Shown: piece by piece, positions 1-9,757 of the stretch | How positions within the stretch are numbered: position 1 is the first letter of the stretch | How the letters are laid out: each line of letters begins with the position of its first letter | NCBI RefSeq assembly: GCF_031583025.1 | Contig: NZ_CP134062.1 | Span: 806,001-870,000 of the forward strand | Length of the DNA stretch: 64,000 nucleotides | Reading direction: 5' to 3' | Source of the DNA: Mycobacterium sp. Z3061 | Lineage (GTDB): Bacteria > Actinomycetota > Actinomycetes > Mycobacteriales > Mycobacteriaceae | Translations under genes and position numbers: made by a program | The notes under the pieces: generated by a model | Told to the model about the DNA's origin: nothing | Seen by the model: the letters and a program-made list of their open reading frames with translations, nothing else | Databases searched by the model: none

Positions 1-919
1 ACAGCTTCTCCAAGTTCGCCAGGACCTCGGCGAACAGTGGGTCGAGCGGCCTGATGACCTGACGCGCACCCAGATAGCGTGCCCCGAGCAGCTCACCCGT
101 GCGTCTGTGTTGGATCAGTGGTTGTGGCACGAGCGGCATGACCAGGCCCCTGGCGTCCAGGTCGAAGCTGGGGTGGCTGTCCACGGCCGTCTCCGTGCCG
201 TTGACCACGTCAAGCCGGACCAGTCGGGTGCGGTCGGTGCCCTCGTTGGAGCCGATCCAGATTCCCGTTCCGTCAGGGGTGACGACCATCGGGAAAACGC
301 CCAGCGTGTAGTCGGCGCCGTCATAGGTGGCGATCGGCCGTAGCTCGGCCGATGCGGCGTCCCATCGGTGGATTTCAACGTCGCCGGCGGCAGTCAGTGC
401 CACGGCGAACAGATCGCCGTCACGGCTGCTGAGCCATCCCGCGACCTGCCCGGGATTCTCGGCGCGCATGGTGAGTTCGCCTGTGGCAATGTCCAATTCG
501 TAGGCGTCCAGCAACGCGACGTTGCGCTTGTTGAGGTACACGATGGCCTTGCCGGACAGTCCGCCCGGGATCTCGAAGATCGCCTTGGTGCCTTCGAAGG
601 GTGTCAGGTCAACGGCGGAGGCCCCCGGATCCTCCAGGTCGACCCGGAAGATGTGCCAATTCTCGTCGCCGCCACTGTCCTGCAGGTAGAGCAGCCACCG
701 GGGGTCGTCGGTCCATTCGTAGCTCAACACCGAACGGGTGTCGTCCGCGGTGACGCAGCGCGCCGGCTCGCTTTCGTCCAGCGGTTGGACCCACACGTTC
801 AGGCGGTTGCGCCACGGGGCGAGATACGCCATCCGCGTTCCGTCGGGCGAGATGGTCGCTCCGGCTCGGACGGGTGGGCGGAAGAAGTCCTCGACAGAGA
901 TCGGTTCGGGCAGTGCCAT
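1..919 (-). CDS. S9-family prolyl oligopeptidase-like protein, N-terminal part (runs off the left edge)
   Basis: The open frame starts at ATG 917-919 with a GGAG ribosome site 8 nt upstream and continues through base 1, so about 306 residues are visible. The start MALPEPISVEDFFRPP and the following SPDGTRMAYLAPWRNRLNVW, with later 'EWTDDPRWLLYLQDSGGDEN', are typical of the beta-propeller domain of actinobacterial S9 peptidases, which cap a C-terminal alpha/beta hydrolase domain and cleave peptides after proline or other residues. The catalytic Ser-Asp-His domain would lie beyond the left edge and cannot be checked. No signal peptide is evident, so it is probably cytoplasmic. The family call is firm; the substrate is unknown. 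Confidence 0.85.
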   Translation of the reverse strand, partial: MALPEPISVEDFFRPPVRAGATISPDGTRMAYLAPWRNRLNVWVQPLDESEPARCVTADDTRSVLSYEWTDDPRWLLYLQDSGGDENWHIFRVDLEDPGASAVDLTPFEGTKAIFEIPGGLSGKAIVYLNKRNVALLDAYELDIATGELTMRAENPGQVAGWLSSRDGDLFAVALTAAGDVEIHRWDAASAELRPIATYDGADYTLGVFPMVVTPDGTGIWIGSNEGTDRTRLVRLDVVNGTETAVDSHPSFDLDARGLVMPLVPQPLIQHRRTGELLGARYLGARQVIRPLDPLFAEVLANLEKL

Positions 920-977
920 GCGGCGACTCCTTTGGTCCTCGTGCGGTGAATTCGGTTGTCGTGCAGGGAATTTTGAT

Positions 978-1595
978 CTACTGGGGGATGGGTCCGCCGA
1001 TGCGTCCGTTGGTCGCGTCGAGAATCGCCCGGTCGATCAGCGCGAGTGTCTGCTGCGGGCTGACCTTTTCGCCGTGCGCGACGACCGCGATGCTGACGTC
1101 CTCGTCGATCACCCGCAACGCACCGGTCACGGCCGCTGCGCACAGTCGCACGGTGAGATCGTCGCGGTTCATCCGCAGTCGCTTGGCGATGACGGGAATG
1201 AAGCCTCGCTCGAGTTCGTCGTGGACCATCAGGTAGGCGGTGCGTAGCGCCGGTTCCGACGCCGTCATGCTGGCAATTCGCATCGCACTGACCTCGTCGG
1301 CGATGTCCTGTTCGGTGAACGGGTGCGCGACCGCGTCGGCGGCCATGTGTTCGCCCAGCGATAATTCACGCGGCCACCGGTCCAATACTGCGATGAACCG
1401 GTGCGTCGACTTGGCGAGCACCGGTTCGACGCAGCTCTCTTTAGACCGGAAGTACCTCCAGATTGTCCGGGTGGAAAGCCCTGCGGCAGCTGCGATGTCG
1501 TCGCCGGTCGTTCCCGACACCCCGTTCCGCCAGAACAGTTCGCAGGCGTGGCGGGATACCTGCAACCTGGCTTCGCCGTGCGCTATGTCCTCCAC
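978..1595 (-). CDS. TetR/AcrR-family transcriptional regulator
   Basis: This is a 205-aa protein starting at GTG 1593-1595. An N-terminal helix-turn-helix (about residues 25-55, TTGDDIAAAAGL followed by STRTIWRYFRSKE) is followed by an all-helical ligand-binding half, the normal TetR layout and length. Two near-identical palindromes sit directly upstream (1600-1614 and 1624-1638), between this gene and the alpha/beta hydrolase gene read in the same direction, so autoregulation is likely. The regulator could also act on the S9 peptidase gene just downstream (gap about 58 bp, same strand). The ligand cannot be read from the sequence. Confidence 0.9.
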   Translation of the reverse strand: MEDIAHGEARLQVSRHACELFWRNGVSGTTGDDIAAAAGLSTRTIWRYFRSKESCVEPVLAKSTHRFIAVLDRWPRELSLGEHMAADAVAHPFTEQDIADEVSAMRIASMTASEPALRTAYLMVHDELERGFIPVIAKRLRMNRDDLTVRLCAAAVTGALRVIDEDVSIAVVAHGEKVSPQQTLALIDRAILDATNGRIGGPIPQ

Positions 1596-1599
1596 CCCC

Positions 1600-1638
1600 T
1601 GTCACTTAGTGACAACACCAATGTGTCACTAAGTGACA
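1600..1638. promoter_or_regulatory. Tandem palindromic operators of the TetR regulator
   Basis: TGTCACTTAGTGACA (1600-1614) and TGTCACTAAGTGACA (1624-1638) are both perfect palindromes except for the central base. Their centres lie 24 bp apart, a little over two helical turns, so two dimers could bind on nearly the same face. They lie just upstream of the GTG start of the TetR gene at 1595, the expected place for autorepression. The binding protein is inferred from position only. Confidence 0.75.
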
Positions 1639-1653
1639 GGAGGCGTCAAGTTA

Positions 1654-2415
1654 CTAATCCTCGTCCAGGTATGCGTCGGCCCAGGCGCCGATGATGCGGG
1701 CGGCCCGGCGCGCCTGGCCCCGAGCGGTGAGCAGATGATCCGAGCCCTCGAGCGAGACGAAGCTGCGCGGGTGGCGGGCCAACCGGAAGATCTCGGTCGC
1801 GTTTCCGATGCCGACCGTGTTGTCGGTGGGCGAGTGCAGGATCAGCAACGGCAGCCGCAGACCCTTGATCTTGTCGTGCAGATGCGCCGCGCGGACGTCC
1901 TCGACGAAGGCCCGCTTCAGGGTGAGCGTGCGCCCGCCGACCATCCACTCGGCACTGCCCTCGGATAGGCAGCGGTCAACCACTGCGTCGTAATGCTTTT
2001 CGACATGACTCGGGTCGATCGGCGCGGCGACTGTGACGACCGCCCGCACCCCCGGCGACTGCCGGGCGGCGGCAAGTGCGGCCGCGCCGCCCCAGGAGTG
2101 CCCGACCAGTATGTCGGCCGGCGTTCCGCGCTCGGTCATGAACTCGCATGCCATGACGATGTCGTCGACTTTGACGGTGAACGACCCGTCGCCCCAATCT
2201 CCTTCCGAGCCACTGAGACCCAGCGCGTCGAAGCGCAGCATGCCGATTCCGTCGGCGGCGAGTTGTTTACAGATGCGCGCAGCGGCCGGCGACTCTTTGC
2301 CGAGCGTGAAGCCGTGAGCGAATACTCCCCAGCCGCGCACCGCGCCGTCCGGCACGTCGATGATCCCCGCGAGGTTCGGCCCCGTCGAGCTGTGGAACGT
2401 GACACGTTCGCCCAT
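1654..2415 (-). CDS. Alpha/beta hydrolase (dienelactone hydrolase/esterase-like)
   Basis: This 253-aa protein has an alpha/beta hydrolase fold: the oxyanion-region motif FAHGFTLGKES (about residues 32-42), the nucleophile elbow GHSWGG (serine near residue 107), an acid in HSPTDNTVG and the histidine in SLEGSDHLL near the C-terminus. There is no signal peptide, so it is probably cytosolic. Family members hydrolyse small esters or peptides, and the substrate here is unknown. The gene ends 60 bp before the TetR gene on the same strand and the TetR operators lie in between; it may belong to the same regulon. Confidence 0.85.
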   Translation of the reverse strand: MGERVTFHSSTGPNLAGIIDVPDGAVRGWGVFAHGFTLGKESPAAARICKQLAADGIGMLRFDALGLSGSEGDWGDGSFTVKVDDIVMACEFMTERGTPADILVGHSWGGAAALAAARQSPGVRAVVTVAAPIDPSHVEKHYDAVVDRCLSEGSAEWMVGGRTLTLKRAFVEDVRAAHLHDKIKGLRLPLLILHSPTDNTVGIGNATEIFRLARHPRSFVSLEGSDHLLTARGQARRAARIIGAWADAYLDED

Positions 2416-2484
2416 GCTGGAGATCTAACACGGCGGTCGGCTCGAACGGTTCGACATTGTCGGTCAGATCCGTAGCATCGCTTC

Positions 2485-3123
2485 ATGAGGCTTGTCGCGA
2501 TGACGCCAGGCGCGCATGTTGCCCTCAGCCTGGCGACTGCCGTTCTGCTCGGTTTCGGATTGTCGGTCGGCCCGGGGCCGTTGCTTCCCAAAGCATCGGC
2601 GGCCTGTCCCGACGCGGAAGTGGTTTTCGCTCGCGGCCGAGAGGAGCCGCCCGGCGTCGGAGCCGTCGGTGATGCCCTCGTGAATTCGCTGCGGGGCAAG
2701 ACGCGGATGTCGATCGGTGTCTACGGCGTCAACTACCCCGCCAACATCACCACGGGCACCGGCGCCAATGACATGAGCGCCCATGTGCAATCGATTGCCA
2801 GAGACTGCCCGAATACGCGTATCGTCCTCGGCGGCTATTCGCTGGGCGCCGAAGTGGCCGACCTGGTGACCGGAGGTCGTCCACTGTTCGGGTTCACCAA
2901 CGTGCTGCCGCCGGGTGTCGACCAGCATGTCGCGGCCGTCGCGCTGTTCGGTAACGGCACCCGGGGGCTGTCGCCGGCCTTCGCCGGAAAGACCATCGAC
3001 CAGTGCGCGGCCGGGGACCCGATCTGCGGCAGGGGCACGAATTGGCCGTCGCATCTGCAGCCGTCCTATATCGACTCCGGTCTGGTGGATCAGGCCGCGG
3101 GTTTCGTGGCGGGCAAGCTGTAG
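2485..3123 (+). CDS. Secreted cutinase-family serine esterase (CULP)
   Basis: The 212-aa protein begins with a hydrophobic signal sequence (about residues 8-38) ending near KASA-ACPDAEVVFARG, the usual mature start of mycobacterial cutinase-like proteins. The GGYSLGAEVAD elbow carries the nucleophilic serine. DPICGRG gives the likely aspartate with its flanking cysteine, and the histidine lies in the SHLQPSYIDSGL segment. Length matches the family. These exported enzymes hydrolyse lipid esters such as phospholipids or medium-chain esters. The gene stands alone between a divergent hydrolase and a Pro-rich membrane protein. Confidence 0.9.
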   Translation: MRLVAMTPGAHVALSLATAVLLGFGLSVGPGPLLPKASAACPDAEVVFARGREEPPGVGAVGDALVNSLRGKTRMSIGVYGVNYPANITTGTGANDMSAHVQSIARDCPNTRIVLGGYSLGAEVADLVTGGRPLFGFTNVLPPGVDQHVAAVALFGNGTRGLSPAFAGKTIDQCAAGDPICGRGTNWPSHLQPSYIDSGLVDQAAGFVAGKL

Positions 3124-3259
3124 CGCCGAACAGAATTCTCAGCTAATACCTAACTGTTGAGTACGGCAACGAATCCGATGCGGTGATATTTTAAATCTGC
3201 GAGTGTCGCGGTTTCTGTGGTTGAACCGGGACTCGTTGGCTAACGCATTTGGAGAAGAA

Positions 3260-5380
3260 GTGGACATCGTACTCGGGCTGTCGATGACACCTACAACCGT
3301 TCGTATGGTGCTGGTCGAGGGGCAAAACGCGGATGGCGTCGCCGTCGAGGAGCGGGAGTTCGCGGTCGACGTCAGGGTCGGCTCAGCAACCGATCACCTG
3401 ATGGCGGCGATACTGGATGCCCGCGAGGCTGCGGCAGCGGCCGGCAACCAGGTGATATCCATCGGCGTCACATGGACCGACGAATTCGATGTGTGCGGCC
3501 TGGACGAGGCGCTGGCGGCACACGAGGTCTGCAACGTCACCCTCGCGCCACCGTTCATCGCCGCGACGACTCTGGCTCAGGCGGTCGGGCGGGCCATCGG
3601 ATATGAGCGCATGGCGATGCTCTTCGTCGAACCCGGGAGCGCCACCATGGCCGTCATCGAGGTCGCCGAGGGAGCGGTCGCCGACCTCAGGGACGAACCG
3701 CTGGACGGCGTCGATGTCCGGACGGCGCTGAGCGTGCTGGCCGGGTGGGCCGAGGCGCTCGGCGCGCGGCCGGACGGTGCTTTCGTCATCGGCTCCGGCG
3801 TGGACGTCGCGCCGCTCAAGCGTCATCTGGAGACGGTGACCTCCCTGGCGGTGAGCGTGCCAGAAGAGCCGGAGACGGCGCTGGCGCGCGGAGCGGCGCT
3901 GGCGTCCGTCCACGGGTCGCTGTCCGGTCTGGCTACCGAGGGCTTCGCCTATGCACGGGTTGCCGATGTGGTGGAGGTATGTCCCGATGCGGTGACGCTG
4001 AGTCGCATGGACGTTGCGACCGAGGAGAACTTCGCCTACAGCGTCTCGCCGGATGGCGACACGGACGCCCCTACGACGGTGCTCGCGTCGAGCGAAGATG
4101 CCGGTGTGAGCGAAACGCTCCAACAGCGTAGACCGGTGTTGCTGTTGGGCAGCGTCGGAGCGGTGACTCTGATTACTGCCGTTGTGGCACTTGAAATTTC
4201 ACTGGCACTCGGTATCCGTCCGGCGGCCGTTGGCCTGCACCACGTCCCTGGTCAGAATCGCATCATGCCGGCCCCGTTGCTGCCCTTGGCGCCGCTGGCT
4301 GTCGCGTCGGCACCTCGACCCGTCGCGATGCGCCCGTCGGGTCCGGTGGTCCAACTGCCACCCTCTGATGCTTCGATTCCCCAGCCCCCCGCCGGGATAG
4401 CCGGTGATTCACCGGGCGCACCGCCCGCGCTTCTTGCGTTGCCCGTCCTGATGCCTGACGCGCTGCCGCCAAGGATCCCGGATGCCGATTACCCCAATTA
4501 CCCTCTGCTGCTGCCGCTTCCGGTGGTGCAGCCACCGAGTGCTGTGCCGAGCATGCCGCCGCGCCAGCTTCCGTCTGCGCCCGTGACGCAGACCCCGACG
4601 ACGGTACCGGTGACGCAACCGCCGACGACGCAGCCGGTAACCACCGCGCCGCCGGCGACGACGGTTCCGGTGACGCAGCCGCCGACGACGGTTCCGGTGA
4701 CGCAGTCGCCGACGACGGTTCCGGTGTCGCAACCGGTGACGACGGTTCCGGTCACGCAACCGCCGACCACGGTTCCGGTGACGCAGCCGCCGACGTATGT
4801 GCCCGTCTCGCAGCCGCCCAGGCCCGCTCCGGTGGCTCCGCCGCCGGTCCATGCCCCCGAAATCCAACCGCCCGTGAACCTTCCAGCGCCCGAGGTGCCG
4901 GTGGCTCCCGGTTTGGAGACTCCCACGATTCGCGGTCCAATCCTCGAGGTTCCCACTATTCCCACCGCACCGGGCGTCGTTGTACCGGCTCCGGACGTGC
5001 CGCCGGCAGCACCTCAGTTGCCGGGTTCGCTGACTGCGCCGGCGCCGGAGCCGGCGTCCTCTACTGGCGGAGGCGGTACACCATTCGGCGGGAGCGGGGG
5101 ACCGCTCGGCGGAAGCAGTGGCGGAATCGCCGGAACCGGACCCTCGGGGATAGGCGGCGGTTCATCGGGTGGTGAAAGTGGCTCACTCGGGGGCGGCTCT
5201 CTGGGCGGTAGCTCACTTGGTGGCGGCTCGCTGGGTGGCAGCTCTACCGGGGGCGGCAGTAGTTCCATCGGCGGCAGCAGTTCCACTGGAGGCGGTTCCA
5301 GCTCCATCGGCGGCAGCAGCTCCATAGGCGGAAGCAGCTCCAGCGGTAGCAGTGGTAGTTCCGGGGGCGGCAGAAGGTAG
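3260..5380 (+). CDS. Mycobacterial DUF7159-type membrane protein with Pro/Thr and Gly/Ser tails
   Basis: GTG 3260-3262 is chosen because GGAGAAGAA precedes it and the protein then opens VDIVLGLSMTPTTVRMVLVE, the expected family start; an upstream in-frame GTG at 3203 adds 19 unlikely residues. The 706-aa product has a roughly 270-residue N-terminal domain resembling an actin/Hsp70-like fold in outline ('AMLFVEPGSATMAVIEV'), one membrane helix near residues 295-320 (VLLLGSVGAVTLITAVVALE), a Pro-rich stretch with repeated PVTQPPTTVPVTQPP (about 4560-4850), and a C-terminal Gly/Ser repeat region (5060-5370). Function is unknown. The tail is presumably outside the membrane and may interact with the cell wall. 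Confidence 0.7.
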   Translation: MDIVLGLSMTPTTVRMVLVEGQNADGVAVEEREFAVDVRVGSATDHLMAAILDAREAAAAAGNQVISIGVTWTDEFDVCGLDEALAAHEVCNVTLAPPFIAATTLAQAVGRAIGYERMAMLFVEPGSATMAVIEVAEGAVADLRDEPLDGVDVRTALSVLAGWAEALGARPDGAFVIGSGVDVAPLKRHLETVTSLAVSVPEEPETALARGAALASVHGSLSGLATEGFAYARVADVVEVCPDAVTLSRMDVATEENFAYSVSPDGDTDAPTTVLASSEDAGVSETLQQRRPVLLLGSVGAVTLITAVVALEISLALGIRPAAVGLHHVPGQNRIMPAPLLPLAPLAVASAPRPVAMRPSGPVVQLPPSDASIPQPPAGIAGDSPGAPPALLALPVLMPDALPPRIPDADYPNYPLLLPLPVVQPPSAVPSMPPRQLPSAPVTQTPTTVPVTQPPTTQPVTTAPPATTVPVTQPPTTVPVTQSPTTVPVSQPVTTVPVTQPPTTVPVTQPPTYVPVSQPPRPAPVAPPPVHAPEIQPPVNLPAPEVPVAPGLETPTIRGPILEVPTIPTAPGVVVPAPDVPPAAPQLPGSLTAPAPEPASSTGGGGTPFGGSGGPLGGSSGGIAGTGPSGIGGGSSGGESGSLGGGSLGGSSLGGGSLGGSSTGGGSSSIGGSSSTGGGSSSIGGSSSIGGSSSSGSSGSSGGGRR

Positions 5381-5482
5381 CTGTCGCGCCAATCCCTGGG
5401 CGGCGGGCCACCGCGCCTCTGTACATGAATTCATGTATCCGCTTGTGGCGCAGCGTGAATCGGGCGACCTTATCGCCATCAG

Positions 5483-6733
5483 GTGATGAATCGGCTGTTA
5501 GCATGCCCGCCTGTGTCCTCAAGGGGAAGATGGCCGAACTTCGTCGAAGGTATCTCGGCAGCAGGAGTCGATGAGCTGCGTGCTATCGCAGGCAATTTCG
5601 CGGACTGGCAGCTGGCCGCGCCGATAGACACGTCACTTTCTACCTCGGAGGAGCTGGCCGCCGACTATCTGGCGAAGCTGCAGTATCCGCAACATATCTT
5701 CGACGAGCTGTCAGCCGATGCGCAGGATCGTGTTGCTGTTGCTGTTGGCTGCCTGCCGCAAACCCAGTGGCAACCGCCGCCCGTCGCTCCCGGAACGCCG
5801 TCGTACGCGCAACCGAGCTGGGAAGCGGAAGTCTATGACGTGGTGTTCAACCAGCTCCCGCCGGAGCCGCCGGGACCGCGACCACTTTCTCAGCGCCCAT
5901 CGGCCGCCGATCAGTGGCCTGAGTTCACCGCCGATGGACTCAACGACGGTGCGCTGTGCCGGCGCCTCAGTGTGGAGTTGGCGGCAGCATTGGGTTCTGA
6001 CTGGTCGCCGGTTCCCGCTGCGGGCGACAATGTGGTGCGCGTCCGCTTCGAGCGCGCCGATCTGAACTTCGTCGTCGTACCGGCCGGTCGAATGACAATG
6101 GGGATCACCGAACACGAAGTGGCCGATCTCGCCGAACTCGGCGACGAAGTTGCTGAGAGTGTGGAATCTTTCGCCCAGTCGTGGGCCCCAGCTCATGAAG
6201 TGAGGGTCGCGGCATTCCTCTGCGCCGAAACACCCCTGCTGGATCGCCATGCCGCCATCTGGTCGATCGGGGGCGACGCCGCGAACGCGCACGGGGTACT
6301 TCGGCAAAACAGTTGGCAGGCAGCGCAGACAGTGTCAGCAACCGGAATGCGATTGCTGTCGGAGGCGGAGTGGGAATGGATCGCGCGCGCCGGGGGGCGG
6401 CAGTCATGGATCTGCGGGGATGAACCGCCCGATGAGTGGACGGAGCGGGCAGTCGATGGTCAGCCCGAGGAGGCTCACACGCGGTTCGGCACTTCGGCTC
6501 CGGGCTGGGGCGAGTGGGTGGACGACGGATGGCACGACGACTACGTCGGTGCGCCATCGGACTCAGACGCGTGGGAGCCGAAGGACCGGCCTGACACGGT
6601 GCGCGGCGGCGCCTTCGCCTGCTGGCCGTGGCAGGGCGGCGAGGTGGTGTTGCTTCATGCCGCTTGCCGTGAACGCGGCACCAACGAGTCCATCCATGCA
6701 GTACGGCTGGCCGCCGACCTGCCCCCGCGCTGA
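5483..6733 (+). CDS. SUMF1/formylglycine-generating-enzyme-fold protein
   Basis: The 416-aa product has a roughly 170-residue N-terminal part of unknown type and a C-terminal half with SUMF1-fold signatures: NFVVVPAGRMTMGI, GMRLLSEAEWEWIARAGG, GEWVDDGW and VRGGAFAC. One cysteine follows the RGG motif and a second (HAACRERG) comes 15 residues later, whereas the true formylglycine-generating enzyme has them about 5 apart, so sulfatase activation is doubtful. No sulfatase gene is nearby. The start is uncertain: GTG 5483 gives the longest frame, and a later GTG at the VSSRGRW segment is an alternative. Confidence 0.65.
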   Translation: MMNRLLACPPVSSRGRWPNFVEGISAAGVDELRAIAGNFADWQLAAPIDTSLSTSEELAADYLAKLQYPQHIFDELSADAQDRVAVAVGCLPQTQWQPPPVAPGTPSYAQPSWEAEVYDVVFNQLPPEPPGPRPLSQRPSAADQWPEFTADGLNDGALCRRLSVELAAALGSDWSPVPAAGDNVVRVRFERADLNFVVVPAGRMTMGITEHEVADLAELGDEVAESVESFAQSWAPAHEVRVAAFLCAETPLLDRHAAIWSIGGDAANAHGVLRQNSWQAAQTVSATGMRLLSEAEWEWIARAGGRQSWICGDEPPDEWTERAVDGQPEEAHTRFGTSAPGWGEWVDDGWHDDYVGAPSDSDAWEPKDRPDTVRGGAFACWPWQGGEVVLLHAACRERGTNESIHAVRLAADLPPR

Positions 6734-6856
6734 CAGCAACCGTCGCCGAATGAGCAGAGTCACCGGTCACGCTTGACGACGTGCCGCACGAGGTGCAGTG
6801 TGGTGTGATACTCGTCATATGACCACTGGTCACACCGGGCAGAGAGGTGGCAGTTC

Positions 6857-7957
6857 ATGACCACGCGGGACAAGTACACGGATGTGCCCACGCCTTACTC
6901 GTGGGATGTCCCCAGCGCCGGTAACGCGCACTTCACCTGGGAGTACGACGAGGGGCGCGCCCGACTCCTTTCCCTGTATCAAAAGGGCAAGGACAAGCAG
7001 TGGGATGCACAGTTGCGGATCGACTGGGCGCAGGACGTCGACCCGTACAACCCGGTGGGGCTGCCCGACGAGTTCCATCCGCTGTTCGGCAGCCCGATGT
7101 GGGACGCCGCGGACGAAGCGCGTCGCGCCGAGATGCGCCGACACTCCCAGGCGTGGCAGTTCTCCCAGTTCCTGCACGGCGAGCAGGGCGCCATGGTGTG
7201 CGCGGCCAAGATCGTCGAAGTCGTCCCGGACCTGGACGCCAAGTTCTACGCGTCCACCCAGACCATGGACGAGGCCCGGCACGTCGAGGCGTTTTCGCGG
7301 TTCCTGCAGGAGAAGGTCGGTATGGTCTACCCGATCAACAAGAACCTGACCGCGCTGCTTGACGACACCTTGCGCGACTCGCGTTGGGACATGCCGTATC
7401 TCGGCATGCAGGTACTCATCGAAGGACTCGCCCTCGCCGCCTTCGGGGTGCTGCGTGACATGGCGGCGCCGGATTCGCTGGCCAAGCAGGTGCTGGCCTA
7501 CGTCATGCAGGACGAAGCCCGCCACGTCGCCTTCGGCCGGATCTCCTTGAAGGACTACTACTCCGAGCTGACCGAGGCCGAGCGCGATGAGCGGGAAGAG
7601 TTCGTCGTCGACGCCTGTTATCTGATGCGCGACCGGTTCCGCGGCGAGGAGGTGTTCGAGACCCTCGGCATGAACGTCCAGGAGTGCGCCGAGTGGGTCG
7701 ACCACTCCCCGTTGATGGTCCAGTTCCGTTCACACCTGTTCAGCCGCATCGTGCCGATCGTCAAGGACATCGGGCTGTGGGGCGACAAGGTGCAGAAAGC
7801 GTTCCGGGACATGGGTGTTCACGACATGGCCGGCTTCGACATCGAGGCGCTGATGAAGGCCGACGAAGATCAGGCCGAGGCGCTGGACAAGGCTCACGCC
7901 GAGATGGCCGAACGGGCCCTCGAGGTGGACCAGGTGATCGCGGCGGGCGCGAGCTAG
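6857..7957 (+). CDS. Ferritin-like diiron protein
   Basis: This is a 366-aa, mostly helical protein preceded by a good ribosome site (GAGAGGTGG). It contains the four carboxylate/histidine elements of a ferritin-like diiron centre: FLHGEQGAM (about residue 112), MDEARHVEAF (about 142), the IEGLALAAF helix (about 196) and QDEARHVAFG (about 225). Such proteins include ribonucleotide-reductase-R2-like oxidases and N-oxygenases; in mycobacteria they are annotated only as ferritin-like. There is no signal peptide and no gene partner pointing to a substrate. Confidence 0.8.
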   Translation: MTTRDKYTDVPTPYSWDVPSAGNAHFTWEYDEGRARLLSLYQKGKDKQWDAQLRIDWAQDVDPYNPVGLPDEFHPLFGSPMWDAADEARRAEMRRHSQAWQFSQFLHGEQGAMVCAAKIVEVVPDLDAKFYASTQTMDEARHVEAFSRFLQEKVGMVYPINKNLTALLDDTLRDSRWDMPYLGMQVLIEGLALAAFGVLRDMAAPDSLAKQVLAYVMQDEARHVAFGRISLKDYYSELTEAERDEREEFVVDACYLMRDRFRGEEVFETLGMNVQECAEWVDHSPLMVQFRSHLFSRIVPIVKDIGLWGDKVQKAFRDMGVHDMAGFDIEALMKADEDQAEALDKAHAEMAERALEVDQVIAAGAS

Positions 7958-8001
7958 TTGCTCTGACCATTGCCGTTGGCGTCGGCGTGACCGGTTGCTC
8001 G

Positions 8002-9600
8002 CTATGAGAGCCCGGGCGATCCGTCCAGGCCGATCAGCTGCCCGCCGGTGCCGCCAGATCCGGCTTTCCCGGCTTTACCCGGGTTCACGCTGAACCCGCC
8101 GTTGCCGCCGTTACCACCGTTGCCGATCAGCACGGCGTCGCCACCTCGACCACCGTTGCCGCCGACCCCGCCCGGGTTGACGGTGGTGTTGGTCCCGCCG
8201 TCGCCGCCTTGCCCGCCGTTGCCGATAATCCCGGCCGTGCCGCCGGCCCCGCCATTCCCGCCGATGATGGCGCTGATACCGCCGGCGCCACCGGCCCCGC
8301 CATCGCCGAACAGCATGCCGGCATTGCCGCCAACTCCGCCGTCCCCGCCTATCGCGGCGCCAGAGGCGGCACCACCGCCGCCGCCGCTGCCGCCCGTACC
8401 GAAGAGCAGTCCGGCTCGGCCGCCGGCCCCGCCCTTCCCGCCGATGGCGCCAGCCGTGCCGCCGGCCCCGCCGGCCCCACCGGCGCCGGCGAATATGCCG
8501 GCGTTGCCCCCGGCCCCGCCATCCCCGGCGATCGAGCCACCGCCACCGGCGGAGCCCCCGGCCCCGCCATCGCCGAAGAACATGCCGGCCGCGCCGCCGG
8601 CCCCGCCATTGCCGTTGATTGCGCCGCCGCCGCCACCGGTGCCGCCGGCCCCGCCACTACCGCCGAGCATGCCCCCTTGGCCGCCGGCCCCGCCATGCCC
8701 GCTGATAGCGCCGGCGCTGCCGCCGGCGCCGCCGAAGCCGCCGGTGCCGCCGGTGCCGCCGGTGCCGATCAACCCACCGGAGCCGCCGGCCCCACCGGGA
8801 CCAGCTACGGCGGCAGCGGTGAACCCGCCGATGCCGCCCGTGCCTCCCACGCCGAACAGGCCCGCAGTGCCACCCGCACCACCGGCGCCACCATTACCCC
8901 CAGCGCCGTTGCCGCTGCCGCCGGCGCCGCCGGTGCCGCCGCGGCTGAACAGCCCGCCGGCCCCGCCGGCCCCGCCGTTCCCCCCGAGGCCGGCGGCGTT
9001 GAATCCGCCGGCACCACCCGTCCCGCCCGCTCCGAACAGCAGCCCGCCTGCCCCACCGGCCCCGCCGGCGGTGGTGCCGGGTCCGCCAGCCCCACCGGCG
9101 CCGCCAACGCCGAACAACCCTGCGGCTCCACCCGCGCCACCGTTCTGGCCGACCCCGCCAGACCCGCCATTGCCGCCGCTACCGATCAAGATGCCTCCGG
9201 CTCCGCCGTTGGCCCCGGTGCCTGGGGTCCCGTTGGCGCCGTTGCCGATCAGCGGGCGCCCGGTCAGCGCCAGGAATGGCGCATTGATTGCGGTGAGTAG
9301 GGGTTGCAGCGGCGTGGCGGCGGTGGCCTCCGCAACGGCGTATGACGCCGCACCCGTGGTCAATGTCTGTACAAATTGCTCGTGCAGGGCCGCCGCCTCC
9401 GAGCTGAGGGCCTGATAGCCCAGGCCATGACCGGAAAACGCCGCCGCGATGGCCGCCGATACTTCGTCGGCAGCCGCCGCCAGCACCACTGTCGTGTGGG
9501 CGCCGGCGGCTGCGCTGGCCGCGCTGAGCGCCGATTCGATATCGGTTAGATTTGCCGCTGCCGCCGCAAGTGCTTCCGGCGATACAAACACAAACGACAT
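8002..9600 (-). CDS. PE_PGRS family protein
   Basis: ATG 9598-9600 is preceded by GGGAGGTGT, and the encoded start [18 protein letters not shown] is the classic PE motif; seven upstream in-frame residues are rejected. The 532-aa protein has a PE domain (residues 1-95), the linker '[17 protein letters not shown]', and about 400 residues of GGAGG/GGxGG repeats ending in [14 protein letters not shown] domains direct export through ESX-5, and PGRS proteins reach the cell surface. The complementary strand carries a long Pro-rich open frame that is only a shadow. PE_PGRS genes are concentrated in slow growers, a clue to the host. Confidence 0.93.
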   Translation of the reverse strand: MSFVFVSPEALAAAAANLTDIESALSAASAAAGAHTTVVLAAAADEVSAAIAAAFSGHGLGYQALSSEAAALHEQFVQTLTTGAASYAVAEATAATPLQPLLTAINAPFLALTGRPLIGNGANGTPGTGANGGAGGILIGSGGNGGSGGVGQNGGAGGAAGLFGVGGAGGAGGPGTTAGGAGGAGGLLFGAGGTGGAGGFNAAGLGGNGGAGGAGGLFSRGGTGGAGGSGNGAGGNGGAGGAGGTAGLFGVGGTGGIGGFTAAAVAGPGGAGGSGGLIGTGGTGGTGGFGGAGGSAGAISGHGGAGGQGGMLGGSGGAGGTGGGGGAINGNGGAGGAAGMFFGDGGAGGSAGGGGSIAGDGGAGGNAGIFAGAGGAGGAGGTAGAIGGKGGAGGRAGLLFGTGGSGGGGGAASGAAIGGDGGVGGNAGMLFGDGGAGGAGGISAIIGGNGGAGGTAGIIGNGGQGGDGGTNTTVNPGGVGGNGGRGGDAVLIGNGGNGGNGGFSVNPGKAGKAGSGGTGGQLIGLDGSPGLS

Positions 9601-9757
9601 CTGACACCTCCCAGTGCGCATGACGTTTCCGCCACACCCCCCCGGGGATCGCCGGTTACCACTACCTGGCGAATGAATACATCATCCCTCTCCAGGGCGT
9701 GGCGTTGTTTGGTTTCGTCGAGATTCCCCAGCTTTCGGCGCCGGCTCGGCGCGGGCC

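Noticed and set aside
8048-9415. 455-codon Pro-rich frame opposite the PE_PGRS gene
   Set aside because: Complement of GGC/GCC repeats of the PE_PGRS gene.
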